DNA of 64,000 nucleotides from an uncultured Niabella sp. (GTDB lineage: Bacteria > Bacteroidota > Bacteroidia > Chitinophagales > Chitinophagaceae): contig CAKSQK010000005.1 of assembly GCA_934486785.1 (NCBI GenBank), forward strand, positions 120,430 to 184,429. The letters are read 5' to 3'. The notes under the pieces are model-generated. The model was not told the DNA's origin. It saw nothing but the letters and a program-made list of their open reading frames with translations, and did not search any database. The position numbers were made by a program, and so were the translations under genes. Below, piece after piece: positions 16,892-26,019 of this stretch; position 1 is the first letter of the stretch, and each line of letters begins with the position of its first letter.

Positions 16892-18766
16892 TTAAAAATG
16901 AAACCTGAAACCACCGGTAAAGGTGCGCCCCAGCGTTGCATAGCCCACGCTCTCCTGGAAGTTTTGATTGAGGATGTTATTGGCCTGGGTAAAGAAGGTG
17001 AGCCTGTTTTGTAAAACACTGTATTGCGCGTAAGCGTCCCAAATTGTATAAGGGGTTAATGCAACCACGCTGGTGGCGTAGCTGTTCCTGGGGTCGGCAA
17101 ACAGCTCGTAACGTTTGCCATAAAATTGAACATTGGTTCCTGCAAAAAGCCGTGGTGTGATCTGGTAATTCAAAGCCGCACCGCCGCTGTGTTTGGGCCT
17201 TCTGAATAAATTGTTATAAGTAGAATCTGTGCCATTGTTATTTACGGTTACTTCACCTTCAACAAAGTTGTAAAACAGTTTTACTGAAAGATCGCCGGTA
17301 AGCTTCATGTCCGTTTCCACCTCAAAGCCGTGGTCTTTTTGCCTGTTGTAATTTACATGCACAAAGCTGCTGTTGTAAGTGATCACATCTTTTATGCGCC
17401 TGTTAAAATAATAAGCTCTTGCCGTAAACCGCTCCTGCAAAGCGTTTAGCTGAACACCACCCTGCAGGGTGTGAGCTGTTTCCGGTTTCAGGTCAGGATT
17501 AGCGCCAAACTGGCCAAACAGTTCAGTAAGCGAGGGCGCCCTGAAAGCCGTACCATAATTTACAAACAGTTTGATCTGTTCATGGATCAAATAAGACGGG
17601 TTAATGTTGTAAGTAAAATTGCTGCCATATTTTGAGTGCTGGTTCAGCCTTCCGCCAACTTCTAAATGAAAACCTTTCAGATTTTTTAAAAACAGCGAAA
17701 CATAAGGGCTTGTAATGTGCAGGCTAGTATCGGGCACAGTGGGTGTTGGCAGCTTCATCGAAATTCGGTCATGCCTTAAACCTGCCAGCGCCATAAAGTA
17801 GTTGCTAAAGTGGTAAGTGCCGAAAAGTTCGGCTGTTTTTTTATAACCGTGATACGCAAACGCGCCATAAGAAAAGTTATAGTTGCGCTTTACGTCATCT
17901 ACCGCTATAAGCGCGGTGGCGCTGCCTTTTGCATAATCATAAACAAACTGGCTGCCCGTTCCTAAAATGGAAGAAGTATAAGGATTGTTTGCAGGCATGA
18001 AAGCGTCATCTGGTATGGAGCCTTTGTAATATGCATATCTTAAAAAAGGTTTTACAGAAAAATTCTTTGCCACATTGCTCGTGATGTTCAGGTTCATGGC
18101 ATTTTGCAACAACCCGTTTCTAATGCTGGTATCGCGCTCGTTCACAGCTTCCGATATGCCTTTGGTTTCGCTGTGCACAAGCCCGATGTTGTAAGAAGAA
18201 TTTTGAAAAGCGCCGCTGACGCCAGCACTTGCCTTTAGTGAGGCATGGCTGCCATACGATAAGCCGCCAAAGATATTGGCCGGTTTGTTATAACCTTTTT
18301 TGGTAATGATGTTAATAACACCTGCAACAGCATCAGAGCCATACAATGTGCTTTGCGCGCCTTTTAAAATTTCTATGCGCTCTACCTGCTCCACCGGTAT
18401 CATGCGCAGGTCAAACGCACCGCCAACGCCGGTTGGGTCAATTACCGGTACGCCGTTTAAAAGTATCAGCGTATAACCATAGTTGGCGCCATTGAGGTAC
18501 ACCGCTTTTTCTTTTCCGGGGTTGCTGTTGGCGCCGGCAATGATGATGCCGCTTTGCTGGTTTAAGATCTGGGCAATATCTTTACCGCCCTGCCTGTTCA
18601 GCTCTTCCTGTGTAATGATGGAAACGATCTTGCCGGTTTCGCTCAGTTTTTTAGGAAAGCGTGTAGCCGTTACAGAAACATTGTCAAGTTGTGAAATACT
18701 GTCTTGCTGCGCGTGTAGTAGTGTTGTAAATACAACAGCAGCCACTACTAAAATTTTTCTTTTCAT
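16892..18766 (-). CDS. btuB: BtuB-type TonB-dependent cobalamin receptor
   Basis: A 624-aa outer-membrane receptor: signal peptide (MKRKILVVAAVVFTTLLHAQ), TonB-box-like start NVSVTATRFPKKL, plug domain about residues 40-155 (ILNQQSGIIIAG ... LILLNGVPVIDP ... VERIEILKGAQSTLYGSDA), then a beta barrel ending in the expected C-terminal phenylalanine (GGFRFHF). Length fits BtuB (about 600 aa), shorter than siderophore or SusC receptors. The cobalamin riboswitch 120-150 bases upstream gives the substrate. It is followed by the CWC gene. Confidence 0.92.
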   Translation of the reverse strand: MKRKILVVAAVVFTTLLHAQQDSISQLDNVSVTATRFPKKLSETGKIVSIITQEELNRQGGKDIAQILNQQSGIIIAGANSNPGKEKAVYLNGANYGYTLILLNGVPVIDPTGVGGAFDLRMIPVEQVERIEILKGAQSTLYGSDAVAGVINIITKKGYNKPANIFGGLSYGSHASLKASAGVSGAFQNSSYNIGLVHSETKGISEAVNERDTSIRNGLLQNAMNLNITSNVAKNFSVKPFLRYAYYKGSIPDDAFMPANNPYTSSILGTGSQFVYDYAKGSATALIAVDDVKRNYNFSYGAFAYHGYKKTAELFGTYHFSNYFMALAGLRHDRISMKLPTPTVPDTSLHITSPYVSLFLKNLKGFHLEVGGRLNQHSKYGSNFTYNINPSYLIHEQIKLFVNYGTAFRAPSLTELFGQFGANPDLKPETAHTLQGGVQLNALQERFTARAYYFNRRIKDVITYNSSFVHVNYNRQKDHGFEVETDMKLTGDLSVKLFYNFVEGEVTVNNNGTDSTYNNLFRRPKHSGGAALNYQITPRLFAGTNVQFYGKRYELFADPRNSYATSVVALTPYTIWDAYAQYSVLQNRLTFFTQANNILNQNFQESVGYATLGRTFTGGFRFHF

Positions 18767-18896
18767 TAAAAAAAGTTTTTAGTTTGACTGCTTCCGGTAA
18801 AAGGATAATAGAATGAATTAAACGTTGCAGTTAGCCATACAAGTTTAAAGACACTGCTAATACCATACTTTTCTCCCGAAAGCTGAATATTGTTTC

Positions 18897-18910
18897 CCGA
18901 TAATTATCGG
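18897..18910. repeat. Short perfect palindrome CCGATAATTATCGG
   Basis: A 14-base perfect palindrome just downstream of the riboswitch aptamer on the minus strand. It resembles the longer palindrome at 36592-36609 and may be a member of a dispersed family rather than part of the riboswitch. Confidence 0.6.
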
Positions 18911-18913
18911 ATC

Positions 18914-19090
18914 CAGGCAGGTCTTCTGGCTCCGCCCGTTTTACTACCCTTCCCTTCCAAAATCAAGAAAGTGGTTTTTAGTAAAACATTTTCAAAACCC
19001 TTTTGTAAGAGTTTTTGTGGGCGTTACAGCTACGGGGATAGCACCGGATTTTCACCGGCTTCCCTATTATCCCGCCGCGGCGGGACCTGA
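18914..19090 (-). promoter_or_regulatory. Cobalamin riboswitch
   Basis: On the minus strand the conserved core elements appear in order: CAGGT (P1 5' arm, 19084-19088), AATAGGGAAGCCGGTGAAAA, TCCGGTGC, CCCCGTAGCTGTAACG, and finally GAGCCAGAAGACCTGCC (P1 3' arm CAGGT complement at 18918-18922). These match the B12 box and its partners. A perfect -7 box lies just upstream. The btuB ATG is about 150 bases downstream. Cobalamin binding would repress btuB and the CWC gene. No clear U-run terminator follows, so control of translation is more likely than attenuation. Confidence 0.95.
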
Positions 19091-19097
19091 ACGGGTG

Positions 19098-19105
19098 CAA
19101 ATGTA
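19098..19105 (-). promoter_or_regulatory. -7 box (TACATTTG) for the riboswitch transcript
   Basis: Exact TAnnTTTG match on the minus strand, ending about eight bases before the first riboswitch pairing arm. Confidence 0.65.
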
Positions 19106-19346
19106 TGCAATGCCGGTTAAAGGCTGAAAGATATTTGTTGATGCTTGTGAAAACCGGATGGATTTTTTTTGAATATCGCAAGTCAATTTTGTAAAACTTA
19201 ATTCTGAATCTCCCTATCTTCATAGCGATGAAATAGCCATCAGCCTTATTGAATACCAAGCGGGGTATTCCGATTACTATCGGGATTGGCGTATTCCATG
19301 TAACCATTAAAATATAGCCGCATAGCGGCACAATAAAAATAAACAC
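19106..19346. other. Gene-free stretch before the permease
   Basis: AT-rich sequence between the riboswitch promoter and the GTG start of the permease. It contains two small inverted repeats, an imperfect one around ATTCCGATTACTATCGGGAT (19266-19285) and GCCGCATAGCGGC next to the permease start. The antisense open frame across it overlaps the riboswitch and is not coding. Confidence 0.5.
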
Positions 19347-20762
19347 GTGAAAAAAGAGTTAAGGCTTTTCGATCTCACTATGATTGTGGTGGGGTTTGTA
19401 ATAGGTATGGGTATTTTTCGCACGCCGTTAAATGTGGCCGCAGCAACACCCACGCCTTTTGTATTTTATATGTGCTGGCTTGCAGGAGGATTGGTGGCGC
19501 TGAGCGGTGCGCTTACGTATGCAGAGATCGGTTCGCGGCTGCCGGTTACCGGCGGATATTACAAAGTGTTTGCCTATGCTTACCATCCTTCCATTGCCTT
19601 TGCCATTAATTGCATCATCCTGGTCAGCAATGCTGCATCGCTGGGCGCTGTGGCGCTTGTGGGCAGTGAATATATTGTGGGTGTGCTGATGCCTGCTTCA
19701 AAAGATGCAGCGTTTCTTAGTGTGGCCAGCCAGGCCGCCAGTGTAAGAACCATGCAGATGATCGTTGCCATTGTATGTATCATTATTTTTTATTTCATCA
19801 ACCTGCTGGGGCTTAGAATGAGTTCCAAAACACAGAATGTTTTAATGCTGATCAAGATCGGGCTGGTGCTGTTGCTGATAGCGCCGCTGTTCTTTGCCGG
19901 GCAGGCTGCGCAGGTGCCGGCAGCAGCGTCGGTAGCTGCAAATGTTTCTCCCACAATGATGGAATACATTAAAGCATTTGGAGTGGGATTAGTAGCCGTA
20001 AGCTTTACCTACGGCGGCTACCAGCAAACCATCAATTTTGGCGAGGAAGTTAAAAATCCCAATAAAAATATTCCGCGTGGCATTTTTCTGGCCATCGCGC
20101 TGATCATTGTATTGTACATGCTGGTGAACTATGCATATGTAAGAGTGATTGGGTTTGAGCAATTAAAAAGCAGTAAAAACATCGCGGCTATCATGGCCTC
20201 ACACATCTTCGGGCCAAGGGCCGACATGGTGCTTTCGGTACTGCTGTTTTTGGGTGTGCTGGCATATATCAATGGTGCGCTGCTAAGCAACCCGCGGGTG
20301 ATGTACGCCATGGGAAAGGATGAAATATTGCCGCGCTCGTTTACACAGCAAAATAAAAACGGGGCGCTTACGCTTTCGCTAAGCTTGTTTGCAGGAGTGG
20401 CAGCCCTGGTGGTGTTTTGGGCTGAAGAATTTGATAAGATTTTAAGCTTCACCATTTTTCTTGATTGCTTTGGCATGGCTCTTTCTGCAGGCGCTATTTT
20501 TATGCTGCGCAAACACACCAAACACCTTGACAGCAAAGGCATTTATAAAATGAAGTGGTACCCGTTCCTCCCCATTTTATTTATCATCAACTATATATTT
20601 GTTGCCATTGCCATTGCCATGGATTATGAAAACAATGATCACGCGGCGCTTACAGGCTTAGGCGTGCTGGTAGCGTTCATCATTATCTATTTTATTTTTT
20701 ACAGGAAGAAGGAGATCAAAAGGAACGGCCATCATGCCGGCGGCAATGAAACACAAAAGTGA
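19347..20762 (+). CDS. APC-superfamily amino acid permease
   Basis: A 471-aa inner-membrane transporter with about twelve membrane spans. The APC unwound-helix motif VIGMGIFRTPLNVA lies at residues 18-31, with SGALTYAEIGSRLP next and GEEVKNPNKNIPRG in the consensus loop, as in LAT-like/AdiC-type permeases. The start is a GTG at 19347. The trans-sulfuration enzyme begins five bases after its stop, so the two are co-expressed; this suggests import of a sulfur amino acid or related substrate, which is inference. Confidence 0.88.
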   Translation: MKKELRLFDLTMIVVGFVIGMGIFRTPLNVAAATPTPFVFYMCWLAGGLVALSGALTYAEIGSRLPVTGGYYKVFAYAYHPSIAFAINCIILVSNAASLGAVALVGSEYIVGVLMPASKDAAFLSVASQAASVRTMQMIVAIVCIIIFYFINLLGLRMSSKTQNVLMLIKIGLVLLLIAPLFFAGQAAQVPAAASVAANVSPTMMEYIKAFGVGLVAVSFTYGGYQQTINFGEEVKNPNKNIPRGIFLAIALIIVLYMLVNYAYVRVIGFEQLKSSKNIAAIMASHIFGPRADMVLSVLLFLGVLAYINGALLSNPRVMYAMGKDEILPRSFTQQNKNGALTLSLSLFAGVAALVVFWAEEFDKILSFTIFLDCFGMALSAGAIFMLRKHTKHLDSKGIYKMKWYPFLPILFIINYIFVAIAIAMDYENNDHAALTGLGVLVAFIIIYFIFYRKKEIKRNGHHAGGNETQK

Positions 20763-20767
20763 TTTTT

Positions 20768-21940
20768 ATGGACATCTCATACATCATAAACGAACTGGGC
20801 GAAGAGCGTGAAAACTATTTTAACGCTGTAAGCCCGCCCATTGTACAAGCCAGTAATTTTAAGCTGAACACGGTGGATGACCTGTCAAAAGCTTTTGCTG
20901 ATGAATTTGATTCTGCGCAGGGCTACGTGTACAGCCGCGGGCACAATCCTACGGTTGATATTCTGCGAAAAAAGCTGGCCGCGCTTGACGGTGCGGAAGA
21001 CTGCCTGGTTTTTAACAACGGCGCTGCCGCAACCACGGCCGCTGTAATGGCCAATGTAAAAGCCGGCGATCATATCGTTTCTGTAGAAAATCCTTACACA
21101 TGGACAAAAAGATTGTTTGATGTGCTGCTGTCGAAATTCAATGTAAGCTGCACTTATATCAAAGGCACATCGCTGCAGGAATGGAAAGATGCTTCAAAAA
21201 CCAATACCGTGTTGTATTACCTTGAAACGCCCAATAGCTGGAGCTATGAGTTGCAGCCGCTGAAAGAGATAGCCGGTTTTGCAAGAGAAAGAAACATTGT
21301 GACGCTTGTTGATAATACATACTGCACACCCATTTACCAAAATGTGATTGATGCCGGAATTGATATGGCCATGCAAACGGCTACAAAATATATAGGCGGC
21401 CACAGCGATACGCTTGGCGGTGTGATTTGCGGCACTACCGCTATGATGAGAAAGATATTTGAAAGCGAGTACATGACTTTGGGCAATGGCATTTCTCCAT
21501 TTAATGCATGGGCGTTGCTGCGCGGCCTGCGCACGCTGCCCATCCGGCTGGAGCGTGTTATTGCAACAACCAATAAAGTACTACATTTTTTAGATGCTCA
21601 TCCGGCGGTTGAAAAAATCATCTTTCCGTTTCATCCATCATTTCCGCAATACGAGTTGGCAAAGCAACAAATGAAAGCTGCTATGGGCCTCATCACAATC
21701 GTCTTAAAAGATCCCCGGCGCGATTCCATAGTAAAATTCTGCGAGAGCCTTCATGCATTTCTTATTGCGGTAAGCTGGGGCGGGCACGAGTCGCTGATCA
21801 TGCCCCGCTGCGCGGGAATTCAAAAAGACCGTTTCAACGAAGCCAGTGAAGCGCACAGGCACATCAGGCTGTACATCGGCCTGGAAGAAGCTGATTATTT
21901 AATTAAAGATTTAGAACAGGCGTTAAAAAGATTGGAGTAG
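20768..21940 (+). CDS. PLP-dependent trans-sulfuration enzyme (cystathionine synthase/lyase type)
   Basis: A 390-aa Cys/Met-metabolism PLP enzyme. Lys207 in ATKYIGGHSDTLGG forms the Schiff base; YVYSRGHNPTVDILRKKLAAL holds the phosphate-binding Tyr/Arg pair; VDNTYCTPIYQ supplies the pyridine-N aspartate. The ATG at 20768 is preferred to a GTG at 20759 that overlaps the permease stop. Members include cystathionine gamma-synthase, beta/gamma-lyases and methionine gamma-lyase; sequence alone does not tell which. Pairing with an amino-acid permease would suit a catabolic lyase. One residue to note: Cys186 two positions after the Asp-Asn-Thr motif. Confidence 0.88.
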   Translation: MDISYIINELGEERENYFNAVSPPIVQASNFKLNTVDDLSKAFADEFDSAQGYVYSRGHNPTVDILRKKLAALDGAEDCLVFNNGAAATTAAVMANVKAGDHIVSVENPYTWTKRLFDVLLSKFNVSCTYIKGTSLQEWKDASKTNTVLYYLETPNSWSYELQPLKEIAGFARERNIVTLVDNTYCTPIYQNVIDAGIDMAMQTATKYIGGHSDTLGGVICGTTAMMRKIFESEYMTLGNGISPFNAWALLRGLRTLPIRLERVIATTNKVLHFLDAHPAVEKIIFPFHPSFPQYELAKQQMKAAMGLITIVLKDPRRDSIVKFCESLHAFLIAVSWGGHESLIMPRCAGIQKDRFNEASEAHRHIRLYIGLEEADYLIKDLEQALKRLE

Positions 21941-21954
21941 CGGGCAGGAGTTTT

Positions 21955-22240
21955 TTTTCCGCTGGTGCCGCTGATCTTTTATTTCTACGTTATCTGCGGT
22001 GTATTTCATCCGCGCTATCTGCGGGAAAGATTTTGTTTCCCGCTGATGTCGCTGATTTTGCGCGCAGATTTTCGCTGATGTTTAATCTGCGCCATCTGCG
22101 TGTTTTTCATCTGGGTTATCTGCGGGAAAGGTTTTGTTTCCCCGCTGATGCCGCTGATTTTATGCGCAGATTTCCGCTGATGTTTAATCTGCGACATCTG
22201 CGTTGTTTTTCATCTGCGTTATCTGCGGGAAAGGTTTTTA
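21955..22240. repeat. Dispersed CGCTGAT/ATCTGCG palindromic repeats, array of about three units
   Basis: The whole gap after the trans-sulfuration gene is filled by units built as TTCCCGCTGAT ... CGCAGATTTTCGCTGATG ... AATCTGCG ... CATCTG..TTATCTGCGGGAAA. The outer arms (TTCCCGC and GCGGGAA) are complementary, so each unit can fold into a long imperfect hairpin. Units differ by scattered substitutions. Frames through the array on either strand are repeat-derived. Copy 1 at 4966-5095 belongs to the same family. Confidence 0.85.
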
Positions 22241-22282
22241 GAAATTTTTCCAACTGTAGTGCTGAAAAATAACCGGGCAGGA

Positions 22283-23086
22283 TCAATACTTGTAAAAATC
22301 ACAGTGCGCTTCATCACAAATAATTTTTCTCAGAACAGGATCTTTTAAAACTTCTGTATAGTCCATCCAGTTACCGTTTACATTTATTTTGCGGTACACA
22401 AGCCTGATACCATGGCTGTAATCAGCGTACCAGTTTACATGGCCCGTATACAGCGGTTGTATAGGCTGGCCGTTTAGCCGATGCCAGCCATAAATTGCCA
22501 CGCGGTTAGGTTTGGCATCCCGGTTGATCTTGCCACTGATGACAACGTCTTTTTTAATACCGGCAATCAGCCCTTTATTTTTGTTCCGCTGTCCTTCAAT
22601 AATCAGGTGGTGTTGCCACATGGTTACGGTACTGTCGCGGTAAATATACAAGGGAACAGGTTCCAGCTTAACGGCGGCGGCATTATATATTATATCAACT
22701 ATTTTTTTAGTAGGTAAAAAACAATCGAATGCATCTGCAATTTGTTGTGCCGTGATGGGTGTTAACGGAATTCTTGCCCAATCCGCATCCGTTCCAATTG
22801 ATAAGTAATCCGGCATTACATAGATGGAAGCCCTTATCGTTTTACCGGTGGCGGTATCAATTGCCTGAACATTTATTTTTTTTAATTTTTTTAAAAATGA
22901 TGGAATGTTGCCGCTAAGAATTTTTTCTAAGGCAAACGAATCTCTTTCTTTCCATTGCATTTTCATTGCCTGCCGGTAAAACTGTGCACCAGTTATGAGT
23001 TGTTGCGGTTGCTGCCCGAAAGGAGGCTTTATTGCTTTTGGAGAACAGCTCCACAAAAACAGGAATAGTAGAAAATATTTTGGCAT
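22283..23086 (-). CDS. Putative lipoprotein of unknown function
   Basis: A 267-aa protein with a short lipoprotein signal (MPKYFLLFLFLWSCSP; Cys14 after LWS is a plausible lipobox). The mature protein resembles the DUF4292-like outer-membrane lipoprotein pattern only loosely: a helix (LITGAQFYRQAMKMQ), then beta strands including GKTIRASIYVMPDYLSIG and HHLIIEGQRNKNKG. I do not assign a family. The ATG at 23086 is chosen because longer versions would run across the divergent tolC-like promoter and start. Single gene, last before the repeat block. Confidence 0.65.
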   Translation of the reverse strand: MPKYFLLFLFLWSCSPKAIKPPFGQQPQQLITGAQFYRQAMKMQWKERDSFALEKILSGNIPSFLKKLKKINVQAIDTATGKTIRASIYVMPDYLSIGTDADWARIPLTPITAQQIADAFDCFLPTKKIVDIIYNAAAVKLEPVPLYIYRDSTVTMWQHHLIIEGQRNKNKGLIAGIKKDVVISGKINRDAKPNRVAIYGWHRLNGQPIQPLYTGHVNWYADYSHGIRLVYRKINVNGNWMDYTEVLKDPVLRKIICDEAHCDFYKY

Positions 23087-23178
23087 ATGTAAAAATTGAA
23101 TTCCGGATTTAAGGTAACAACATAATTGAAAAAACCTGCCGTTCACCGAAAAACTTTCCGGCCTCCTGGGTTTTCTGC

Positions 23179-23186
23179 TAAATTTG
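23179..23186 (+). promoter_or_regulatory. -7 box (TAAATTTG) for the TolC-HlyD pair
   Basis: Exact TAnnTTTG match five bases before the ATG at 23191, so the mRNA is predicted to be almost leaderless. Confidence 0.6.
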
Positions 23187-23190
23187 CCGC

Positions 23191-24627
23191 ATGAAATTGG
23201 TTTGGATCTTAACAACCGCCCTTTTATTAAGCGCCATAAATAGTTTGGCCCAGCAAAAATGGACACTTGAGCAATGTGTGCAATATGCTATTGAAAATAA
23301 TATTTCAGTAAAGCAGGCAGATGTTCAGGCCAGGATTGATAAACTTACGCACGACCAGTCCAAACTTTCCCTATATCCCAATGCCAGCTTTCAAAGCAAC
23401 CAGGGTTTCAGGCTTGGTCGCTCTATTGATCCCACGCAAAACCAGTTTACTACCAACAGTATGTTCTTTTCAAATCCCAGCCTGAATGCCGATGTGGAAT
23501 TGTTTAACTGGTTTAGAAAAAGAAATAACATTGAAGCCAATAAGCTGCTGGCTGAAGCGGGAACCGCACGCCTGGAAAAAGCCCGAAATGATATTGCGCT
23601 GAATGTAGCCAACGCCTATCTTGCAGCACTTTTAAACAAAGAGCAGATCAACATTATGCAGGTGCAGCTTGGCCAAAGCCGCGTGCAAACCGAAAATATT
23701 CAACGGCAGGTAGATGCCGGGGCATTGCCCGAACTGAACCTTGCCGAAATGGAAACGCAAATGGCTAACGACAGCGCTTCGCTCATCACTGCAAAAGCCA
23801 ATTATGCCATAGCGTTATTGCAATTAAAAGCATTGCTGAACCTTGATGCCGCCACTCCATTCGATATTGCTTCTCCGCCGGTGGAAGACATACCAGTAGA
23901 GCCATTGGCAGAATTAGATCCTGCCGCGGTTTATGCCTCGGCTGTAGAAAACCTGCCACAGCAAAAGATCAACCAGTTGAATGTAAAAGCCGCCGAAAAA
24001 AATGTGCAGGTAGCGCGTGCTTCCATGTATCCGGTTATTTATGCTTTTGGAGGATTGGGTTCCAATTATTCAAGTCTTCAAAAAGTAATACCCACTGCTT
24101 ACGAGCCGCAGGTGCTGCAGATTGGTAATGTTACCATCAATGGTACGCCGTACCCCGTGCTTTCAGCCTGGCCGCAGGATATTCCTGTACGTTCAAGAAA
24201 AGGAACTTATTTTAATCAGCTAACCAATAACTTTAATCAGAACATTGGTATAGGCATTAATGTGCCGATATTTAATGCCGGCGTGTCGCGCACCAACTGG
24301 AAGAAAGCGCAACTGAATGTAACATCGCAACAGTTGCTGAGAGATCAGGATGCGCAAACATTAAAGCAGGACATTTACCAGGCACATGCCAATGCGGTGT
24401 CAGCCATTGAAAAATACAACGCGTCAGTCATTGCTCTTCAATCGGCACAAAAAGCATATGACTTTGCTGTGCGGCGCTTTGAAGTGGGGCTGTTAAAGCC
24501 CATTGACCTGATCATTAATCAGAATAACTTATCGCGTTCCAAGATCAATATGATCTCAGCACAATATGATTATGTTTTTAAAATGAAATTGCTGGAGTTT
24601 TACAAAGGCAGGGGAATAAAGTTATAA
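23191..24627 (+). CDS. TolC-family outer-membrane efflux channel
   Basis: A 478-aa outer-membrane factor. Signal peptide MKLVWILTTALLLSAINSLA, then QQKWTLEQCVQYAIENN, the standard opening of Bacteroidota TolC proteins. Long coiled-coil helices occur in two halves (about 95-215 and 335-450, for example KARNDIALNVANAYLAALLN), consistent with the periplasmic tunnel. It forms a trimeric exit duct for tripartite pumps or type I secretion. The HlyD/MacA-type adaptor follows ten bases downstream. Confidence 0.92.
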   Translation: MKLVWILTTALLLSAINSLAQQKWTLEQCVQYAIENNISVKQADVQARIDKLTHDQSKLSLYPNASFQSNQGFRLGRSIDPTQNQFTTNSMFFSNPSLNADVELFNWFRKRNNIEANKLLAEAGTARLEKARNDIALNVANAYLAALLNKEQINIMQVQLGQSRVQTENIQRQVDAGALPELNLAEMETQMANDSASLITAKANYAIALLQLKALLNLDAATPFDIASPPVEDIPVEPLAELDPAAVYASAVENLPQQKINQLNVKAAEKNVQVARASMYPVIYAFGGLGSNYSSLQKVIPTAYEPQVLQIGNVTINGTPYPVLSAWPQDIPVRSRKGTYFNQLTNNFNQNIGIGINVPIFNAGVSRTNWKKAQLNVTSQQLLRDQDAQTLKQDIYQAHANAVSAIEKYNASVIALQSAQKAYDFAVRRFEVGLLKPIDLIINQNNLSRSKINMISAQYDYVFKMKLLEFYKGRGIKL

Positions 24628-24637
24628 ATAGGGCTTT

Positions 24638-25996
24638 ATGAGCAAAAAATGGAAAAGAATACTCATTATCGCATGCAGCCTGTTGCTGTTGCTGATCGTT
24701 TTTATTGCAATTAAAAATAAAGACAAAGACGTTATTAACGTTACTACTGAAAAAGCCGCCAGGCGCTCGGTAATAGAAACCGTAACTGCAAGCGGGCAGG
24801 TATATCCGGAGTATGAAGTAAAGATCAGCCCCGACATCAGCGGCGAGGTAATTGAGCTAAGGGTAGAAGAAGGCGACAGCGTAACGCGCGGCCAGGTGCT
24901 TGCCAGGGTGTACGCAGATATTTATGCTTTGCAAAGAGATGAAGCCGCTGCACGCGTTAGCCAGTCACAGGCAAATGTATCAAACAGCCAGGCCGCGCTG
25001 GGTGCTCAAAAAGCCGCGGTAGAGCAGGCGCAGCAGGCATATGACCGTAACAAAAAACTATACGAAGACAAAGTGATTTCAAAAGCAGAGTTTGAACAAT
25101 TTGAAACCAATCTTTCTACAGCCAAAGCCAACTACAATGCAAGCCTCCAAAACATTCGCAGCCTGCAGGCCGGAACGAGGAGCGCACAAACAGGCCTGCG
25201 CTCTGCCAATACCAACCTGGGCAGGACCACCATTACAGCGCCCATGAACGGCGTGGTATCATCGCTTAAAATTAAGCAGGGCGAAAGGGTGGTAGGTACC
25301 GCGCAAATGGCGGGAACTGAAATGATGACCATTGCCGACATGAGCACGCTTGAAGTGCGCGTGGATGTGGGGGAGAGTGATATTGTAAAAGTTAATATTG
25401 GCGATAACGCAGAGATTGAAGTAGACGCTTATAATGACCGCAAGTTTAAAGGAATTGTAACCAAAATAGCCAGCAGCGTAAAGTCTGCCGGCGTAAGTGG
25501 CGCTGCCAATGATGTGACCAATTATGAAGTGCGGATAAGGATTGACAAAAACTCTTATGCCGACCTGGTAGACCCGGCCAACCCCAAAAATTTTCCTTTC
25601 AGGCCGGGTATGAACGCGCGTGCGGATATTAAAACAAAGCGGAAAGATAATGTGGTAACAGTGCCAATAGCAGCGGTGAACGCGCGTGTAATAGGAAGTG
25701 ACAAAAGCCTGGCTGATACCAGGAAGGAAAAGGAGCAACCACAAACAACCGAAGCTGCTGATGACAACAGCAGCAGCAATGAAATGGAAGAGATTGTATT
25801 TATAAAAATGGTGGATGGCACCGTAAAAAAACGCGTGGTGAAAACCGGTATACAGGATATTAATTACATAGAAGTGATCAGCGGCATACAGGCGGGTGAT
25901 GAGGTGGTTACAGGGCCTTATACCGTCATCAGCCAAACGCTTAAGGATGGATCAAAAGTAAAAGTGGTAAGTAAGGACGAGTTGTTTAAGAAATAA
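24638..25996 (+). CDS. Periplasmic adaptor subunit (HlyD/MacA/RND type)
   Basis: A 452-aa membrane-fusion protein: one N-terminal membrane span (RILIIACSLLLLLIVFIAI), a lipoyl/barrel-sandwich start (VTASGQVYPEYEVKISPDIS, with ELRVEEGDSVTRGQVLARV), a long helical hairpin rich in Ala/Gln (about 100-190), return lipoyl strand TTITAPMNGVVSSLKIKQGE, a beta barrel and a C-terminal domain. Low-complexity insert about residues 360-380 (Thr/Asp/Ser/Glu-rich). It would link TolC to an inner-membrane pump, but no ABC or RND pump gene follows. Confidence 0.9.
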   Translation: MSKKWKRILIIACSLLLLLIVFIAIKNKDKDVINVTTEKAARRSVIETVTASGQVYPEYEVKISPDISGEVIELRVEEGDSVTRGQVLARVYADIYALQRDEAAARVSQSQANVSNSQAALGAQKAAVEQAQQAYDRNKKLYEDKVISKAEFEQFETNLSTAKANYNASLQNIRSLQAGTRSAQTGLRSANTNLGRTTITAPMNGVVSSLKIKQGERVVGTAQMAGTEMMTIADMSTLEVRVDVGESDIVKVNIGDNAEIEVDAYNDRKFKGIVTKIASSVKSAGVSGAANDVTNYEVRIRIDKNSYADLVDPANPKNFPFRPGMNARADIKTKRKDNVVTVPIAAVNARVIGSDKSLADTRKEKEQPQTTEAADDNSSSNEMEEIVFIKMVDGTVKKRVVKTGIQDINYIEVISGIQAGDEVVTGPYTVISQTLKDGSKVKVVSKDELFKK

Positions 25997-26019
25997 CGGG
26001 TACAAAAAATTCATTTGTG

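Noticed and set aside
18978..19346. Minus-strand ORF of 122 codons upstream of btuB
   Set aside because: It overlaps the cobalamin riboswitch, its promoter and the permease upstream region; no protein-like features.
22015..22197. Minus-strand ORF of 60 codons, and its plus-strand counterpart
   Set aside because: Made wholly of the palindromic repeat units; repeated amino-acid blocks reflect the DNA repeats.
25259..25936. Long minus-strand ORF opposite the adaptor gene
   Set aside because: Histidine- and tyrosine-rich composition of an antisense shadow; the plus-strand adaptor is a clear family member.
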